Origin: Ignavibacteria bacterium GWF2_33_9
GTDB taxonomy: Bacteria > Bacteroidota > Ignavibacteria > Kapaibacteriales > UBA2268
Reading direction: 5' to 3'
Assembly (NCBI GenBank): GCA_001804565.1
Contig: MHAC01000017.1
Coordinates: 1,695-38,765 of the forward strand
Length of the DNA: 37,071 nt
The notes under the pieces are model-generated. The model saw only the letters and a list, made by a program, of their open reading frames with translations, was not told where the DNA came from and did not search any database. Positions 18,300-27,579 of the stretch are shown in pieces (within the stretch, counting starts at the first letter, position 1; every line of letters starts with the position of its first letter). The translations under genes were made by a program, and so were the position numbers.

Positions 18300-19482
18300 A
18301 AATGACATAGTAATAATATCCGGCTGCAGAACTGCAATGGGAAAATTTGGAGGAACCCTCAAAAATGTTCCTTCTTATGATTTAGGTGCACATGTAGTTA
18401 AGGAATCTATAAAACGAGCAGGACTTACAGGAGAGCAAATTGATGATGTAATTCTAGGAACATGTCGTCAGGCAGGGAATGGACCAAATCCTGCACGAAC
18501 AGCAGCTGTAAATGGCGGAGTAAAACAATCAACTCCTGCCATATCCTTAAATATGGCTTGTCCTTCAGGGATGAGAAGTGTTGTTATGGCTTCACAATCA
18601 ATTCTTTTGGGTGAATCTGAAATCGTTATTACCGGTGGTTTTGAAAATATGAGCTCAATCCCCTATCTATTGAAAAATGCACGCTGGGATGGTTTCAAAA
18701 TGGGGAATAAAGTTCTGGAAGATGGTTGGAGCGACAGTATTGACCCACTGATAAATCAAGGTATGGGTGAAACTGCCGAAAATTTATTTGATAAATATAA
18801 AATATCAAAAGAAGAACAAGATCTGTTCGCAGTTAATAGTCATATGAAGGCAGCTGATGCTCAAAAAAATGGCTGGTTCGATGAAGAAATTGCTCCGATT
18901 GAAATATCAGCTTCAAAAAAATCAAGTTCTATAATTTTCGATAAAGACGAGACGATTAGATATAATGCTAATCTGGAAGATATGGCAAAATTGAAACCGG
19001 CATTCAGAAAAAACGGAGTCGTTACTGCCGGGAATTCATGTGGTTTGAGTGATGGTGCTGTTTCAATGATTGTTACAAGTCGTCAAAAAGCAATTGAATT
19101 GAATGCTAAACCACTTTTTTCTATATTATCTTATTCTTCTATTGCAAGCGATCCTTCTATGATGGGTGAAGGTCCCGGATTTGCTATCCCTATTGCTTTG
19201 CAAAGAGCTAATCTATCTTTGAATGATATTGATGTAATTGAAATCAATGAAGCATTTGCAATCCAGGTTTTGACAAATGTTCAAACATTGAGTATTAATC
19301 TTGAAAAATTAAATATACATGGTGGTGCGATTGCATTAGGTCATCCAACAGGCATAAGTGGAGCCAGAATAATTTTGACTGCCTATTATGCACTTAAAAG
19401 ACTGAATAAAACATATGCCCTGTGTTCAATTTGTGGTGCCGGTGGTGTTAGTATGGCAATGGTAATTAAAAGAGAAAATTAA
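18292..19482 (+). CDS. Thiolase (acetyl-CoA acetyltransferase)
   Basis: ISGCRTAMGKFGG, NMACPSGMRSVVMA, NEAFAIQVL, GGAIALGHPTGISGARI, CSICGAGG. ORF track starts at TTG 18289; ATG 18292 preferred. Confidence 0.9.
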   Translation: MNLNDIVIISGCRTAMGKFGGTLKNVPSYDLGAHVVKESIKRAGLTGEQIDDVILGTCRQAGNGPNPARTAAVNGGVKQSTPAISLNMACPSGMRSVVMASQSILLGESEIVITGGFENMSSIPYLLKNARWDGFKMGNKVLEDGWSDSIDPLINQGMGETAENLFDKYKISKEEQDLFAVNSHMKAADAQKNGWFDEEIAPIEISASKKSSSIIFDKDETIRYNANLEDMAKLKPAFRKNGVVTAGNSCGLSDGAVSMIVTSRQKAIELNAKPLFSILSYSSIASDPSMMGEGPGFAIPIALQRANLSLNDIDVIEINEAFAIQVLTNVQTLSINLEKLNIHGGAIALGHPTGISGARIILTAYYALKRLNKTYALCSICGAGGVSMAMVIKREN

Positions 19483-19500
19483 GAAAGGATTGATAAATAT

Positions 19501-20274
19501 ATGCAAAAAGTAAAATTCGAATATCAACATGAAGGAAGCGTTGCCAAAATTATTCTTGATGATGGCAAAGGAAATGTAATAGACAAAATCATGATGAATG
19601 ATTTGTTGGAATTGTTTGCAACTTTTAAAAATAACAATCATATCAAATTAATCACATTCGAAGGTGCCGGAAAGAATTTTTCTTATGGAGCAAGTGTAGA
19701 AGAACATCAAAAGGAATTAGCAAACGAAATGCTTACAGGATTTCATAATTTATTCCATGCAATGGTGGATTTACATATTCCAACTTTGGCAAAAATTTCA
19801 GGTAGTGCTCTTGGTGGTGGATTTGAATTACCTTTGTTTTGTAATTTTCTTTTTGCAGATAAAACTGCAAAAATTGGTCAACCTGAAATTTTGTTAGGTG
19901 TTTTTGCGCCACCAGCTTCGATAATGTTACCTTTAAAAATCGGGAATTCTAAAGCTGAAGAATTATTGATAACAGGAAAAGTTATTTCTGCTGAAGATGC
20001 TAAACAATTAGGTTTGATTAATGAAGTATTCGAAGACAAAGAAGAGATGGAAAATGCAGTTCAGGATTGGATACAAAAAAACATACTTGGTAAAAGTGCA
20101 TCTTCTCTACGTTATGCAACTCAAGCTGCACGTGCTTCGTTTGATTATTTTATGAAAAAAAATCTTACTGCATTCCACGAGTTATTTGTTAATAAATTAA
20201 TGGAAACTAATGATGCAAATGAAGGAATCAATTCATTTATGGAAAAAAGAAAACCTGAATGGAAGAACTGTTAA
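19501..20274 (+). CDS. dch: Cyclohexa-1,5-dienecarbonyl-CoA hydratase-like enoyl-CoA hydratase
   Basis: EGAGKNFSYGASVEEHQ, SGSALGGGFELPLFCNFLFADKTAKIGQPEILLGVFAPPAS: Dch/BadK-type motifs, in a bcr gene context. Confidence 0.8.
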   Translation: MQKVKFEYQHEGSVAKIILDDGKGNVIDKIMMNDLLELFATFKNNNHIKLITFEGAGKNFSYGASVEEHQKELANEMLTGFHNLFHAMVDLHIPTLAKISGSALGGGFELPLFCNFLFADKTAKIGQPEILLGVFAPPASIMLPLKIGNSKAEELLITGKVISAEDAKQLGLINEVFEDKEEMENAVQDWIQKNILGKSASSLRYATQAARASFDYFMKKNLTAFHELFVNKLMETNDANEGINSFMEKRKPEWKNC

Positions 20275-20315
20275 GTTTATAAAGTTTATAAAGTTCATAA
20301 AGTTATAAAGTTATA
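20275..20315. repeat. Left repeat arm ((T)TTATAAAG)n upstream of four-helix-bundle gene
   Basis: GTTTATAAAGTTTATAAAGTTCATAAAGTTATAAAGTTATA; starts directly after the dch stop. Confidence 0.85.
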
Positions 20316-20349
20316 TTGTTTATTAAGAATAAATATTAATTAAAAAAAT

Positions 20350-20694
20350 ATGATATTTGAAAAATTTGAAGATATAATAGCATGGCAAAAAGCAAAAGTC
20401 TTAACAATAGATATTTATAAAGCATTTTCTGAAAGTAAAGACTACGGATTTAAAGACCAAATTCAAAGAGCATCGGTTTTAATAATGAACAATATCACTG
20501 AAGGTTATGAAAGAAAATCAAACAATGAAGTTAAACAGTTTTTATATATTGCAAAAGGTTCTTGTGGAGAAGTACGCTCAATGTTAATGTTAGCAAAAGA
20601 ATTTAAAAAAATGAAAGAATCAGAGTATTCTAAACTATTTACTCTTTCTGAAGAAATTTCGAAAATATTTTCAGGATTAATTAAAACTTTATAA
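20350..20694 (+). CDS. Four-helix bundle protein (S23/23S rRNA intervening-sequence protein family, Avd-like)
   Basis: FEDIIAWQKAKVLTIDIYKAF, YGFKDQIQRASVLIMNNITEGYERKSNNEVKQFLYIAKGSCGEVRSMLMLA: hallmark IVP/TIGR02436-type pattern. Confidence 0.9.
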   Translation: MIFEKFEDIIAWQKAKVLTIDIYKAFSESKDYGFKDQIQRASVLIMNNITEGYERKSNNEVKQFLYIAKGSCGEVRSMLMLAKEFKKMKESEYSKLFTLSEEISKIFSGLIKTL

Positions 20695-20725
20695 CTTGAT
20701 AAAATTGATAAACTTGATAAACTAA
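20685..20725. repeat. Right repeat arm (AACTTTATAACTTGATAAAATTGATAAACTTGATAAACTA)
   Basis: Same 9-bp unit as 18133-18299. Perfect 11-bp inverted repeat GTTATAAAGTT (20302-20312) / AACTTTATAAC (20685-20695) brackets the gene; the gene's stop codon lies in this arm. Confidence 0.85.
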
Positions 20726-20730
20726 AATAT

Positions 20731-21960
20731 ATGGCAGAAATAGTAAAATTACAATCAGTGAGTCATCTGCGAAAAACAATGGATGATTATTTTGTACGCT
20801 TAAAAGATGCAACAGAAACAGGAAGCAAAAAAATAGCATGGTGTACAAGCGTTGGACCGGCGGAATTACTCTATTCAATGGGATTTGAAGTTTATTTTCC
20901 CGAGAATCACGGTGCAATGCTCGGTGCAGCGAAAGTAGCTGATAACTATATCCCAATTGCTGTTGCTCAAGGATATTCACCTGATATTTGTTCATATCTT
21001 ACAAGCGATGTCGGTGCATTTCTTGCGAATGAAACTCCTTTGCAAAAAAGTGGCTTAGCTTCTGTTCCCAAACCTGACGTATTAGTTTACAATACAAATC
21101 AATGTGGTGAAGTTCAGGATTGGTTTGAATATTATGCCAAACATTTTGATGTTCCGATATTTGGGATTATAACTCCTTTAAAAATAAATGAATTAACGGA
21201 AACGATTATTAGTGGAGTTGCTAAACAAATTGAAGAATTAGTTCCCGAATTAGAAAAAATTTCAGGTATTAAGTTTGATTTAGATAAGTTCAAAGAAACA
21301 ACCCGTTTATCTCATGATGGCTGCGTACTATGGAGACAAGTATTAGAAACTGCTCAGAATCTGCCTGCCCCAATTAACTTCTTTGATTCTGCAATACATA
21401 TGGGGCCAATTGTTGTAATGCGGGGTACTAAGTATGCTGTAGATTATTACAAAATTCTTTTGGCAGAATTGGAGGACAGAATTAAAAATAACATAGCAGC
21501 AGTTCCAACTGAGCAAATCCGAATTTATTGGGATGGAATGCCATTGTGGTATAAATTAAGCAGTATGGCTAAACTTTTTTCAGGTCTGGATACATGTGTT
21601 GTTGCTTCAACTTATTGTAATAGTTGGGTTTTTGATGATTTGGATCCTGAAAATCCGTTTTATTCTGCCGGTTTAGCTTATTGCAAATTATTCATTGTGA
21701 GATCGGATGAGGAGAAGCAAAAAGTTTTAGAAAAATTAATGGATGATTTTTCTATTGACGGAATTATTTACCACGATTCTAAAACTTGCGCAAGAAATTC
21801 GAACAATCGTTTCGGGCTTCCTGTCAGACTACAGGAAAGTACAAATATTCCATATTTGGAAATTAATGGAGATTTAAACGATTCACGTTGTTTTAGCGAA
21901 GAACAAAGCATAATAGCTATTGAAACATTTATTGATCAATTAAAAAGCAGAAAACAGTAA
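20731..21960 (+). CDS. 2-hydroxyacyl-CoA dehydratase / benzoyl-CoA reductase B/C-like (COG1775-type) Fe-S subunit, additional copy
   Basis: GSKKIAWCTSVGPAELLYSMGFEVYFPENHGAMLGA, YNTNQCGEVQDW, HDSKTCARNSNN, LEINGDLNDSRCFSEEQ pattern of HgdB/BcrB superfamily. Confidence 0.85.
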   Translation: MAEIVKLQSVSHLRKTMDDYFVRLKDATETGSKKIAWCTSVGPAELLYSMGFEVYFPENHGAMLGAAKVADNYIPIAVAQGYSPDICSYLTSDVGAFLANETPLQKSGLASVPKPDVLVYNTNQCGEVQDWFEYYAKHFDVPIFGIITPLKINELTETIISGVAKQIEELVPELEKISGIKFDLDKFKETTRLSHDGCVLWRQVLETAQNLPAPINFFDSAIHMGPIVVMRGTKYAVDYYKILLAELEDRIKNNIAAVPTEQIRIYWDGMPLWYKLSSMAKLFSGLDTCVVASTYCNSWVFDDLDPENPFYSAGLAYCKLFIVRSDEEKQKVLEKLMDDFSIDGIIYHDSKTCARNSNNRFGLPVRLQESTNIPYLEINGDLNDSRCFSEEQSIIAIETFIDQLKSRKQ

Positions 21961-21963
21961 ATA

Positions 21964-22719
21964 ATGTATAAAGTTGGAATAGACCTTGGTTCATCATACA
22001 CAAAAGGTGTTCTTGTGGATAGTAGTAATCAAATTATTGATTACCATTTAGTTAAGACCGGGTTTGATTTTAATCGTTCATCGAAAAGAATAATTGACAA
22101 ATTTTCAGAAAATTTCAAAATTGACTTACCAATTTATACTTGTGGATATGGTAGAGAAAAATTAGAAGTTGAATCTGTCTCAAATTCCGAAATTATGGCT
22201 TTGGCAGAGGCTGTTTACCATCTTTACAATAAAAAGTGTTCAGTTATTGATATTGGTGGTCAGGATACTAAGTACATTAAAATAAATGAAATCGGCAAAG
22301 TTGATAAATTTAGAATGAACAGAAAATGTGCTGCCGGAACAGGTTCATTTTTAGAAGAAATTGCTTTCAGGCTGGATGTTTCTGCTACGGAATTTAATTC
22401 TTTTGCAGAACAAGCAACTGAAACAATTAAAATAAATAGTTTTTGTACAGTTTTCGCTGTGTCGGAAATTGTTGGAATGATAAAAAATGGTTTAACAATG
22501 CCTAATATTGTTTTGGGAATTTATAATTCTATACTAGATAGAAGCTTTGAATTGGCAAATATTGACGATTCCTTAATTTTAACAGGTGGGATTCCGGATT
22601 ATCATCCGATAATATTAAAACTAATTCAAAAGAAAATTCCTAATGCTGTGAGCCCTGAGAAATCACAGTTTATGGCTGCATATGGAAGTGTGTTATTGAA
22701 TACAAAAAGAGTAAATTAA
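21964..22719 (+). CDS. BadF/BadG/HgdC-type ATPase (activator) paired with preceding subunit
   Basis: GIDLGSSYTKGVLVD, IDIGGQDTKYIKI, RKCAAGTGSFLEEIA, NSFCTVFAVSEIVG: ASKHA ATPase with two 4Fe-4S Cys. Confidence 0.9.
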   Translation: MYKVGIDLGSSYTKGVLVDSSNQIIDYHLVKTGFDFNRSSKRIIDKFSENFKIDLPIYTCGYGREKLEVESVSNSEIMALAEAVYHLYNKKCSVIDIGGQDTKYIKINEIGKVDKFRMNRKCAAGTGSFLEEIAFRLDVSATEFNSFAEQATETIKINSFCTVFAVSEIVGMIKNGLTMPNIVLGIYNSILDRSFELANIDDSLILTGGIPDYHPIILKLIQKKIPNAVSPEKSQFMAAYGSVLLNTKRVN

Positions 22720-22748
22720 TTATCTATTAAATTTAAATACTAATTATT

Positions 22749-23915
22749 TTGGAAACATTAAAAGAACTTATTAAATATTGCGAAGATGTCGCTTTTGACT
22801 TAAATTTCACAAAAGCAAAAGAATGGAAAATACAAGATAAAAGCCGTGTCCTGGTTGGTTTTATGCCTATTTATTTTCCAAGGGAAATCGTTCATGCTGC
22901 TAATGGATTAGCAGTTGGGATTCTTGGGGGCGGCGATAAAAAACAAATCTTCAAAGGGGATGCTTACTATCAATCCTATATTTGCCATATGCCAAGAGGA
23001 ATTGTTGAATTAGCACTCGACAAACATTTCGAAGAATTTGACGGATTTATTTTCCCATCAATCTGTGATGTGATTCGGAATCTTTCCGGGATGTTTAGAT
23101 TATTCAAGTTAGGTAGATTTATTAAATATCTTGATTTTCCTCAAAATTTTCAGAGTCATATTGGCGGCACGTATTATCAACACGAATTACAGTCCATATT
23201 AGATTACATATATGAAATTAACGGTGTTGAGATAACGGCTGAAAGGCTGAATAACTCAATCTCATTATTTAATAAAAATCGTGAATTAACAAATAAGATA
23301 TATGAAATCAGACAATCATTTCCTTGGCGAATGACTGCTGCTGATTTATATAATGTTGTTAGAGCCGGTTATGTTATGCCAGTTGAAGAGCATAATATTA
23401 TATTAGATCGAATCATATCTTATTTAAATGAAGATATAGGCAATCCACTCGATAAAATCAGAGTATTGGTCATTGGTGCCTTTTGCGAACAACCACCTTT
23501 AGGTCTGATAAGAACAATAGAAATGGCTGGTTGTTATATAGTCGAAGATGACTTTTTACTTGGAGCAAGATGGATTCAGGGAAATGTTGATACCCGAACT
23601 GACAAACCATTAGAAACATTGTGCAATACTTATTTATCTCAAAGTACTTTCTCTTCTTCAGTTTACGATGCGGATAATCCTAAGGAAAATAGATTATTAA
23701 AACAATTTAGCGATAGAAAAGCTGATGGGATTATTTTTGCAGCACCTAGTTTCTGTGACCCTGCATTATTGGATCATCCAATTTTACAAAAAGCTTGCAA
23801 TGATAATAATATTCGTTATATAAGCTTCCTATTCAGTGAAAATACCGGTCAATTTAAAGTTATAAAAGAACAAGTTGGAACATTTTCAGATTCGATTAAA
23901 CTTTGGGAAGTTTAG
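22749..23915 (+). CDS. bcrC: Benzoyl-CoA reductase subunit C
   Basis: GFMPIYFPREIVHAANGLAVGILGGGD, GDAYYQSYICHMPRGIVELAL, FPSICDVIRNLSGM, GAFCEQPPLGLIRTIEMAGCYIVEDDFLL, APSFCDPALLDHP, ENTGQF: BcrC/BadD-like. TTG start. Confidence 0.9.
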   Translation: METLKELIKYCEDVAFDLNFTKAKEWKIQDKSRVLVGFMPIYFPREIVHAANGLAVGILGGGDKKQIFKGDAYYQSYICHMPRGIVELALDKHFEEFDGFIFPSICDVIRNLSGMFRLFKLGRFIKYLDFPQNFQSHIGGTYYQHELQSILDYIYEINGVEITAERLNNSISLFNKNRELTNKIYEIRQSFPWRMTAADLYNVVRAGYVMPVEEHNIILDRIISYLNEDIGNPLDKIRVLVIGAFCEQPPLGLIRTIEMAGCYIVEDDFLLGARWIQGNVDTRTDKPLETLCNTYLSQSTFSSSVYDADNPKENRLLKQFSDRKADGIIFAAPSFCDPALLDHPILQKACNDNNIRYISFLFSENTGQFKVIKEQVGTFSDSIKLWEV

Positions 23916-23995
23916 AGATTTATTAAGTTAAGTTATAATATGAAAAATCGTATATGTGTTAATTAATTAAAAATAGAACAATCTGAATAAAATAT

Positions 23996-25276
23996 ATGTC
24001 TAAAGAAGTAAAAAAAGAAAAAAGTATGGTAATCCAAAAAGAGATGATTGCCAATCTCTTTAAGGAACTGAGCAACGCAAGAGAAACCGGTAAAAAGGTT
24101 GTTTATACCTTTGTCCCCGGTAATATATCTGAACTGATATTATCTTTTGATATGCTCCCTGTTTACCCGGAAATAAATGCATTGCAATCCGGAATGAGAA
24201 AAAAATCAGGTGGTTTTATTCTTGATGCAGAAAAGACTGGTCATTCCGAAGATGTTTGCACGTATGTGAAATGTGATGTTGGAATGTTGCTAAACGGCAA
24301 TATCGGACCTACAGGTGAAAAAATTCCCAATCCTGATTTATTACTTTTAAGTTATACGGGCTGTTTCACTTTTATGAAATGGTTCGAAACATTAAAACGA
24401 CTCTATCCGGGTGTGGAAGTGGCAATGCTCCATACTCCATATCAGGAAGGTGGTAAAATAACTCCGGAAATGACCGAATATATGGTGAAGCAGCTAAAAG
24501 AAGAAGTCATTCCTAAAATGGAAAAAGTATCAGGAAAAAAATATGATGAGGAAAAATTAAAATCTTTGCTGAAAAACACAAGTAAGACCGAAGAGACTAT
24601 TCTCAAAATATTTGAAACTACAAAGAATCGCCCATCACCGATTGATGCTTATTTTGCAGGTGTATATTATATTGGTCCGATTAATAGCGGCTTTAGGGGT
24701 ACAGCTGATGCAGTAAGTTATTATGAGGAATTATTAAAAGAAATTTTGGAAAGAGTCGACAATGGACTCGGTCCTATCACTCCCGAAGGAGAAATGGAAC
24801 ATGAACGATTTCGATTAGTTGTCGAAGGTCCTCCAAATTGGACTCATTTCCGTGAATTCTGGAAACTATTTTATGATATGGGAGCTGTAATTGTTGCTTC
24901 TAGTTATACAAAAGTTGGCGGTGTTTATGATTTGGGCTTTAGAGTTGATCCTGAACAACCTCTCGAAAGTTTATCCAAATATTGTATGAACTGTTACACT
25001 AATTTAAACTTAGAACAACGAGTTGATTTATTGTCAAAACATATACAGGATTATCAGGCAGACGGCTTTTTAGTAAACTCTATAAAAAGTTGTAACTCAT
25101 TTTCGGCAGGACAATTAATGATTATGAACCAATTAGAAAGCAGATTGGAAATTCCGGTTGGATTCATTGAATCTGATTTAGTAGATCCACGGTATTTTTC
25201 GTATTCAAATATTAAGAACCGCCTGGAATCTTTCTTCCAAATGCTGGAACAAAGGAAAATAATTTTAAGCAGATAA
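23996..25276 (+). CDS. bcrB: Benzoyl-CoA reductase subunit B
   Basis: KTGHSEDVCTYVKCDVGMLLNGN, LLLSYTGCFTFMKWFE, VEGPPNWTHFREFWKLF, SIKSCNSFSAGQ, ESDLVDPRYFS; follows bcrC and precedes bcrA. Confidence 0.9.
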   Translation: MSKEVKKEKSMVIQKEMIANLFKELSNARETGKKVVYTFVPGNISELILSFDMLPVYPEINALQSGMRKKSGGFILDAEKTGHSEDVCTYVKCDVGMLLNGNIGPTGEKIPNPDLLLLSYTGCFTFMKWFETLKRLYPGVEVAMLHTPYQEGGKITPEMTEYMVKQLKEEVIPKMEKVSGKKYDEEKLKSLLKNTSKTEETILKIFETTKNRPSPIDAYFAGVYYIGPINSGFRGTADAVSYYEELLKEILERVDNGLGPITPEGEMEHERFRLVVEGPPNWTHFREFWKLFYDMGAVIVASSYTKVGGVYDLGFRVDPEQPLESLSKYCMNCYTNLNLEQRVDLLSKHIQDYQADGFLVNSIKSCNSFSAGQLMIMNQLESRLEIPVGFIESDLVDPRYFSYSNIKNRLESFFQMLEQRKIILSR

Positions 25277-25310
25277 TTGTAAGTATTAACACTTTAAAAA
25301 TCGTACAAAA

Positions 25311-26687
25311 ATGGAAAAATATTATTTAGGAATAGATCTTGGTTCAACTACTTCGAAAGCAGTAATTATTAACGATGAAGACAAAATCATTGGTCGTGGA
25401 ATTACCAATACTCGTGCGAACTATACAGTAGCAACTGAAATTGCAAGATTAGATGCAATTTATAATGCCCGCTTCACTCTTCTTAAGAACAAATTGAAAG
25501 AAGATATTAAAAATCAGCCTGAATATAGAAAATATATAGAAGATCTTGAAGCAGCTTTTCAATTTCTGCAGTTTAAAAGAAGATTAGATAGGTTGGTAGT
25601 CCAATTTAAGGATGTAATTGAACAAACCTTCAAAAATGAACAAAAAAATAAAATTGAAAATTTTGTTAAATCTATTGTTAATACCATAAGTCCTGAAATA
25701 CGAAGTGAGTTTCTGTTTGGTAATTTAGGTTCAAAGAATCAATTTTTCAGAGATATTGTTAGCGAAAAATATAATAAAGAAGTTGGAAAAATAGACATTA
25801 AGTTCTTTGAACCGTTAATGTTAGTTTATGATAAGAGTATAACACCTGTTGAAAACGAATTAACCGAATTTAATTTTGGTGAATTAATTAATCAATCTAT
25901 GGAACTCCTGAATGATAAGTATGCAAATTTAGATAATACATTTTCAGAAAATTCCAGCATTAAATTTGATAGCGAACTTAACTTATTAAAAGGCAATTAC
26001 AAGAAAGTATATGATACATTGAAGGAGCATATACAATTTGTATCCAATATTGATATTCATATTGCAAATATGGTTGGCACTGGTTATGGACGTGCATTAT
26101 TACCATTCCCCGAAAAATCAATTAAATCAGAAATCCTTTGCCATGCATTCGGTGCTCATGCTATTTTCCCGAATACCAGAACAGTTTTGGATATTGGCGG
26201 TCAGGATACCAAAGCAATCCAAGTTGATAGATATGGATTAGTAACAAGTTTTCATATGAATGATAGATGTGCAGCCGGCTGCGGAAGGTATTTAGGATAT
26301 ATAGCAGACGAATTCAGTATTTCTCTTTCTGAATTAGGTCCTTTAGCATTGGAAGCCGAAAATGAAGTAAATATTTGTTCAACTTGCACTGTGTTCGCTG
26401 CTGCAGAAATTAGAGAACTCACTAATGTTGGTCAGAAAAGATCCGATATACTTGCTGGTTTACACAAATCAATTGTAATGAGAGCAATGTCTTTAATCTC
26501 TCGTTCCGGAGGTGTCAGAAATGAGTTTACATTCACTGGAGGTGTTTCCAGAAATCCTGCAGTAGTCAAATATGTAACTGAACTAGTTCGTAAAAATTAT
26601 GGCCAGGATTTGACAATTAACATACACTCTGATTCAATCTTTATGGGTGCTTTGGGTGGTGCTATGTTTGCCAGGTTAAGCAATTGA
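25311..26687 (+). CDS. bcrA: Benzoyl-CoA reductase subunit A (ATPase)
   Basis: GIDLGSTTSKAVII, long insertion, GTGYGRALLPFPEKSIKSEILCHAFGA, LDIGGQDTKAIQV, DRCAAGCGRYLGYIA, CSTCTVFAAAEI. Confidence 0.9.
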   Translation: MEKYYLGIDLGSTTSKAVIINDEDKIIGRGITNTRANYTVATEIARLDAIYNARFTLLKNKLKEDIKNQPEYRKYIEDLEAAFQFLQFKRRLDRLVVQFKDVIEQTFKNEQKNKIENFVKSIVNTISPEIRSEFLFGNLGSKNQFFRDIVSEKYNKEVGKIDIKFFEPLMLVYDKSITPVENELTEFNFGELINQSMELLNDKYANLDNTFSENSSIKFDSELNLLKGNYKKVYDTLKEHIQFVSNIDIHIANMVGTGYGRALLPFPEKSIKSEILCHAFGAHAIFPNTRTVLDIGGQDTKAIQVDRYGLVTSFHMNDRCAAGCGRYLGYIADEFSISLSELGPLALEAENEVNICSTCTVFAAAEIRELTNVGQKRSDILAGLHKSIVMRAMSLISRSGGVRNEFTFTGGVSRNPAVVKYVTELVRKNYGQDLTINIHSDSIFMGALGGAMFARLSN

Positions 26688-26718
26688 TATTTTTTAAATT
26701 AATTAAATAAGAAATGAA

Positions 26719-27558
26719 ATGAAAGAAAAAATATATACAATCGGCATTGATGTAGGAAGTAGTTTAATTAAAGCTTCTCTTATTGAGTATTCAGCAAATC
26801 CTGTAATTTTAGATAAAAGAACTGAAAAAATCAGAAAAAGAAACCCCGAAGTTGTTGCTGACCAGGTAATGGATTCAATATTAGAAACTCATAATTTAAC
26901 ATTCGAAGATATTGCTTATGTTGCAACAACGGGAGAAGGAGAACTACTGAAAAGAAAAAAAGGTCATTTTTATAGTATGACTACTCATGCTCGTGGCGGA
27001 ATTTTTATGAATGAAGGTGCTAAAACAGTTGTTGATATGGGAGCTCTTTATGTTAGAGCAATTAAAATAAATGAGTTAGGAAGGGTATTGAATTACAAGA
27101 TGACAGGGCAATGTGCTTCGGGTTCCGGTCAGTTTGTAGAAAATATATCGAAATATTTGGGAGTTGCTATTGAAGATGTTGGTGAAACTTCCTTAAAAGC
27201 AACGAATCCTGAAAAACCCTCAGGGATTTGCTCCGTATTAGCAGAAACAGATGTAATCAATATGGTTTCACGTGGTATTACAACTCCTGATATAATAAAA
27301 GGAATTCATTTATCTATTGCTGATAAGATTATCAAATTATTAACCTCCCTGAAAGCAGAAAGTCCAATCGCTCTTACCGGTGGCATGGCAATTAATCACG
27401 GGATGGTGCAGGCAATAGAAGAATTAGCCCATAAAGCAAATCTGAATTATCAATTTGTAACACATCAGGATGCAATTTTTGCAGGTTCATATGGAGCTGC
27501 AATTTGGGGTGGGTACAGATATTTAAAACTTAAAAGTGACAATGCAATAGTGCTTTAA
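26719..27558 (+). CDS. bcrD: Benzoyl-CoA reductase subunit D (ATPase)
   Basis: GIDVGSSLIKASLIE, ATTGEGELLKRKKGHFYSMTTHARGG, GQCASGSGQFVENIS, GICSVLAETDVINMVSRG. Confidence 0.9.
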   Translation: MKEKIYTIGIDVGSSLIKASLIEYSANPVILDKRTEKIRKRNPEVVADQVMDSILETHNLTFEDIAYVATTGEGELLKRKKGHFYSMTTHARGGIFMNEGAKTVVDMGALYVRAIKINELGRVLNYKMTGQCASGSGQFVENISKYLGVAIEDVGETSLKATNPEKPSGICSVLAETDVINMVSRGITTPDIIKGIHLSIADKIIKLLTSLKAESPIALTGGMAINHGMVQAIEELAHKANLNYQFVTHQDAIFAGSYGAAIWGGYRYLKLKSDNAIVL

Positions 27559-27579
27559 AACATAAATTAATATGATAAT

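Noticed and set aside
18113-18337. 74-aa minus-strand ORF (FIKFIKFINF... repeats)
   Set aside because: It is just the translation of the 9-bp satellite, which keeps frame by unit length; no independent coding evidence.
20350-20694. Diversity-generating retroelement suggested by the Avd-like protein
   Set aside because: No reverse transcriptase, template/variable repeat pair or target gene in the window.
20681-20995. 104-aa minus-strand ORF ending in YQVYQFYQVIKF
   Set aside because: Antisense to the repeat arm and the 5' end of the 409-aa Fe-S subunit gene; composition is not protein-like.
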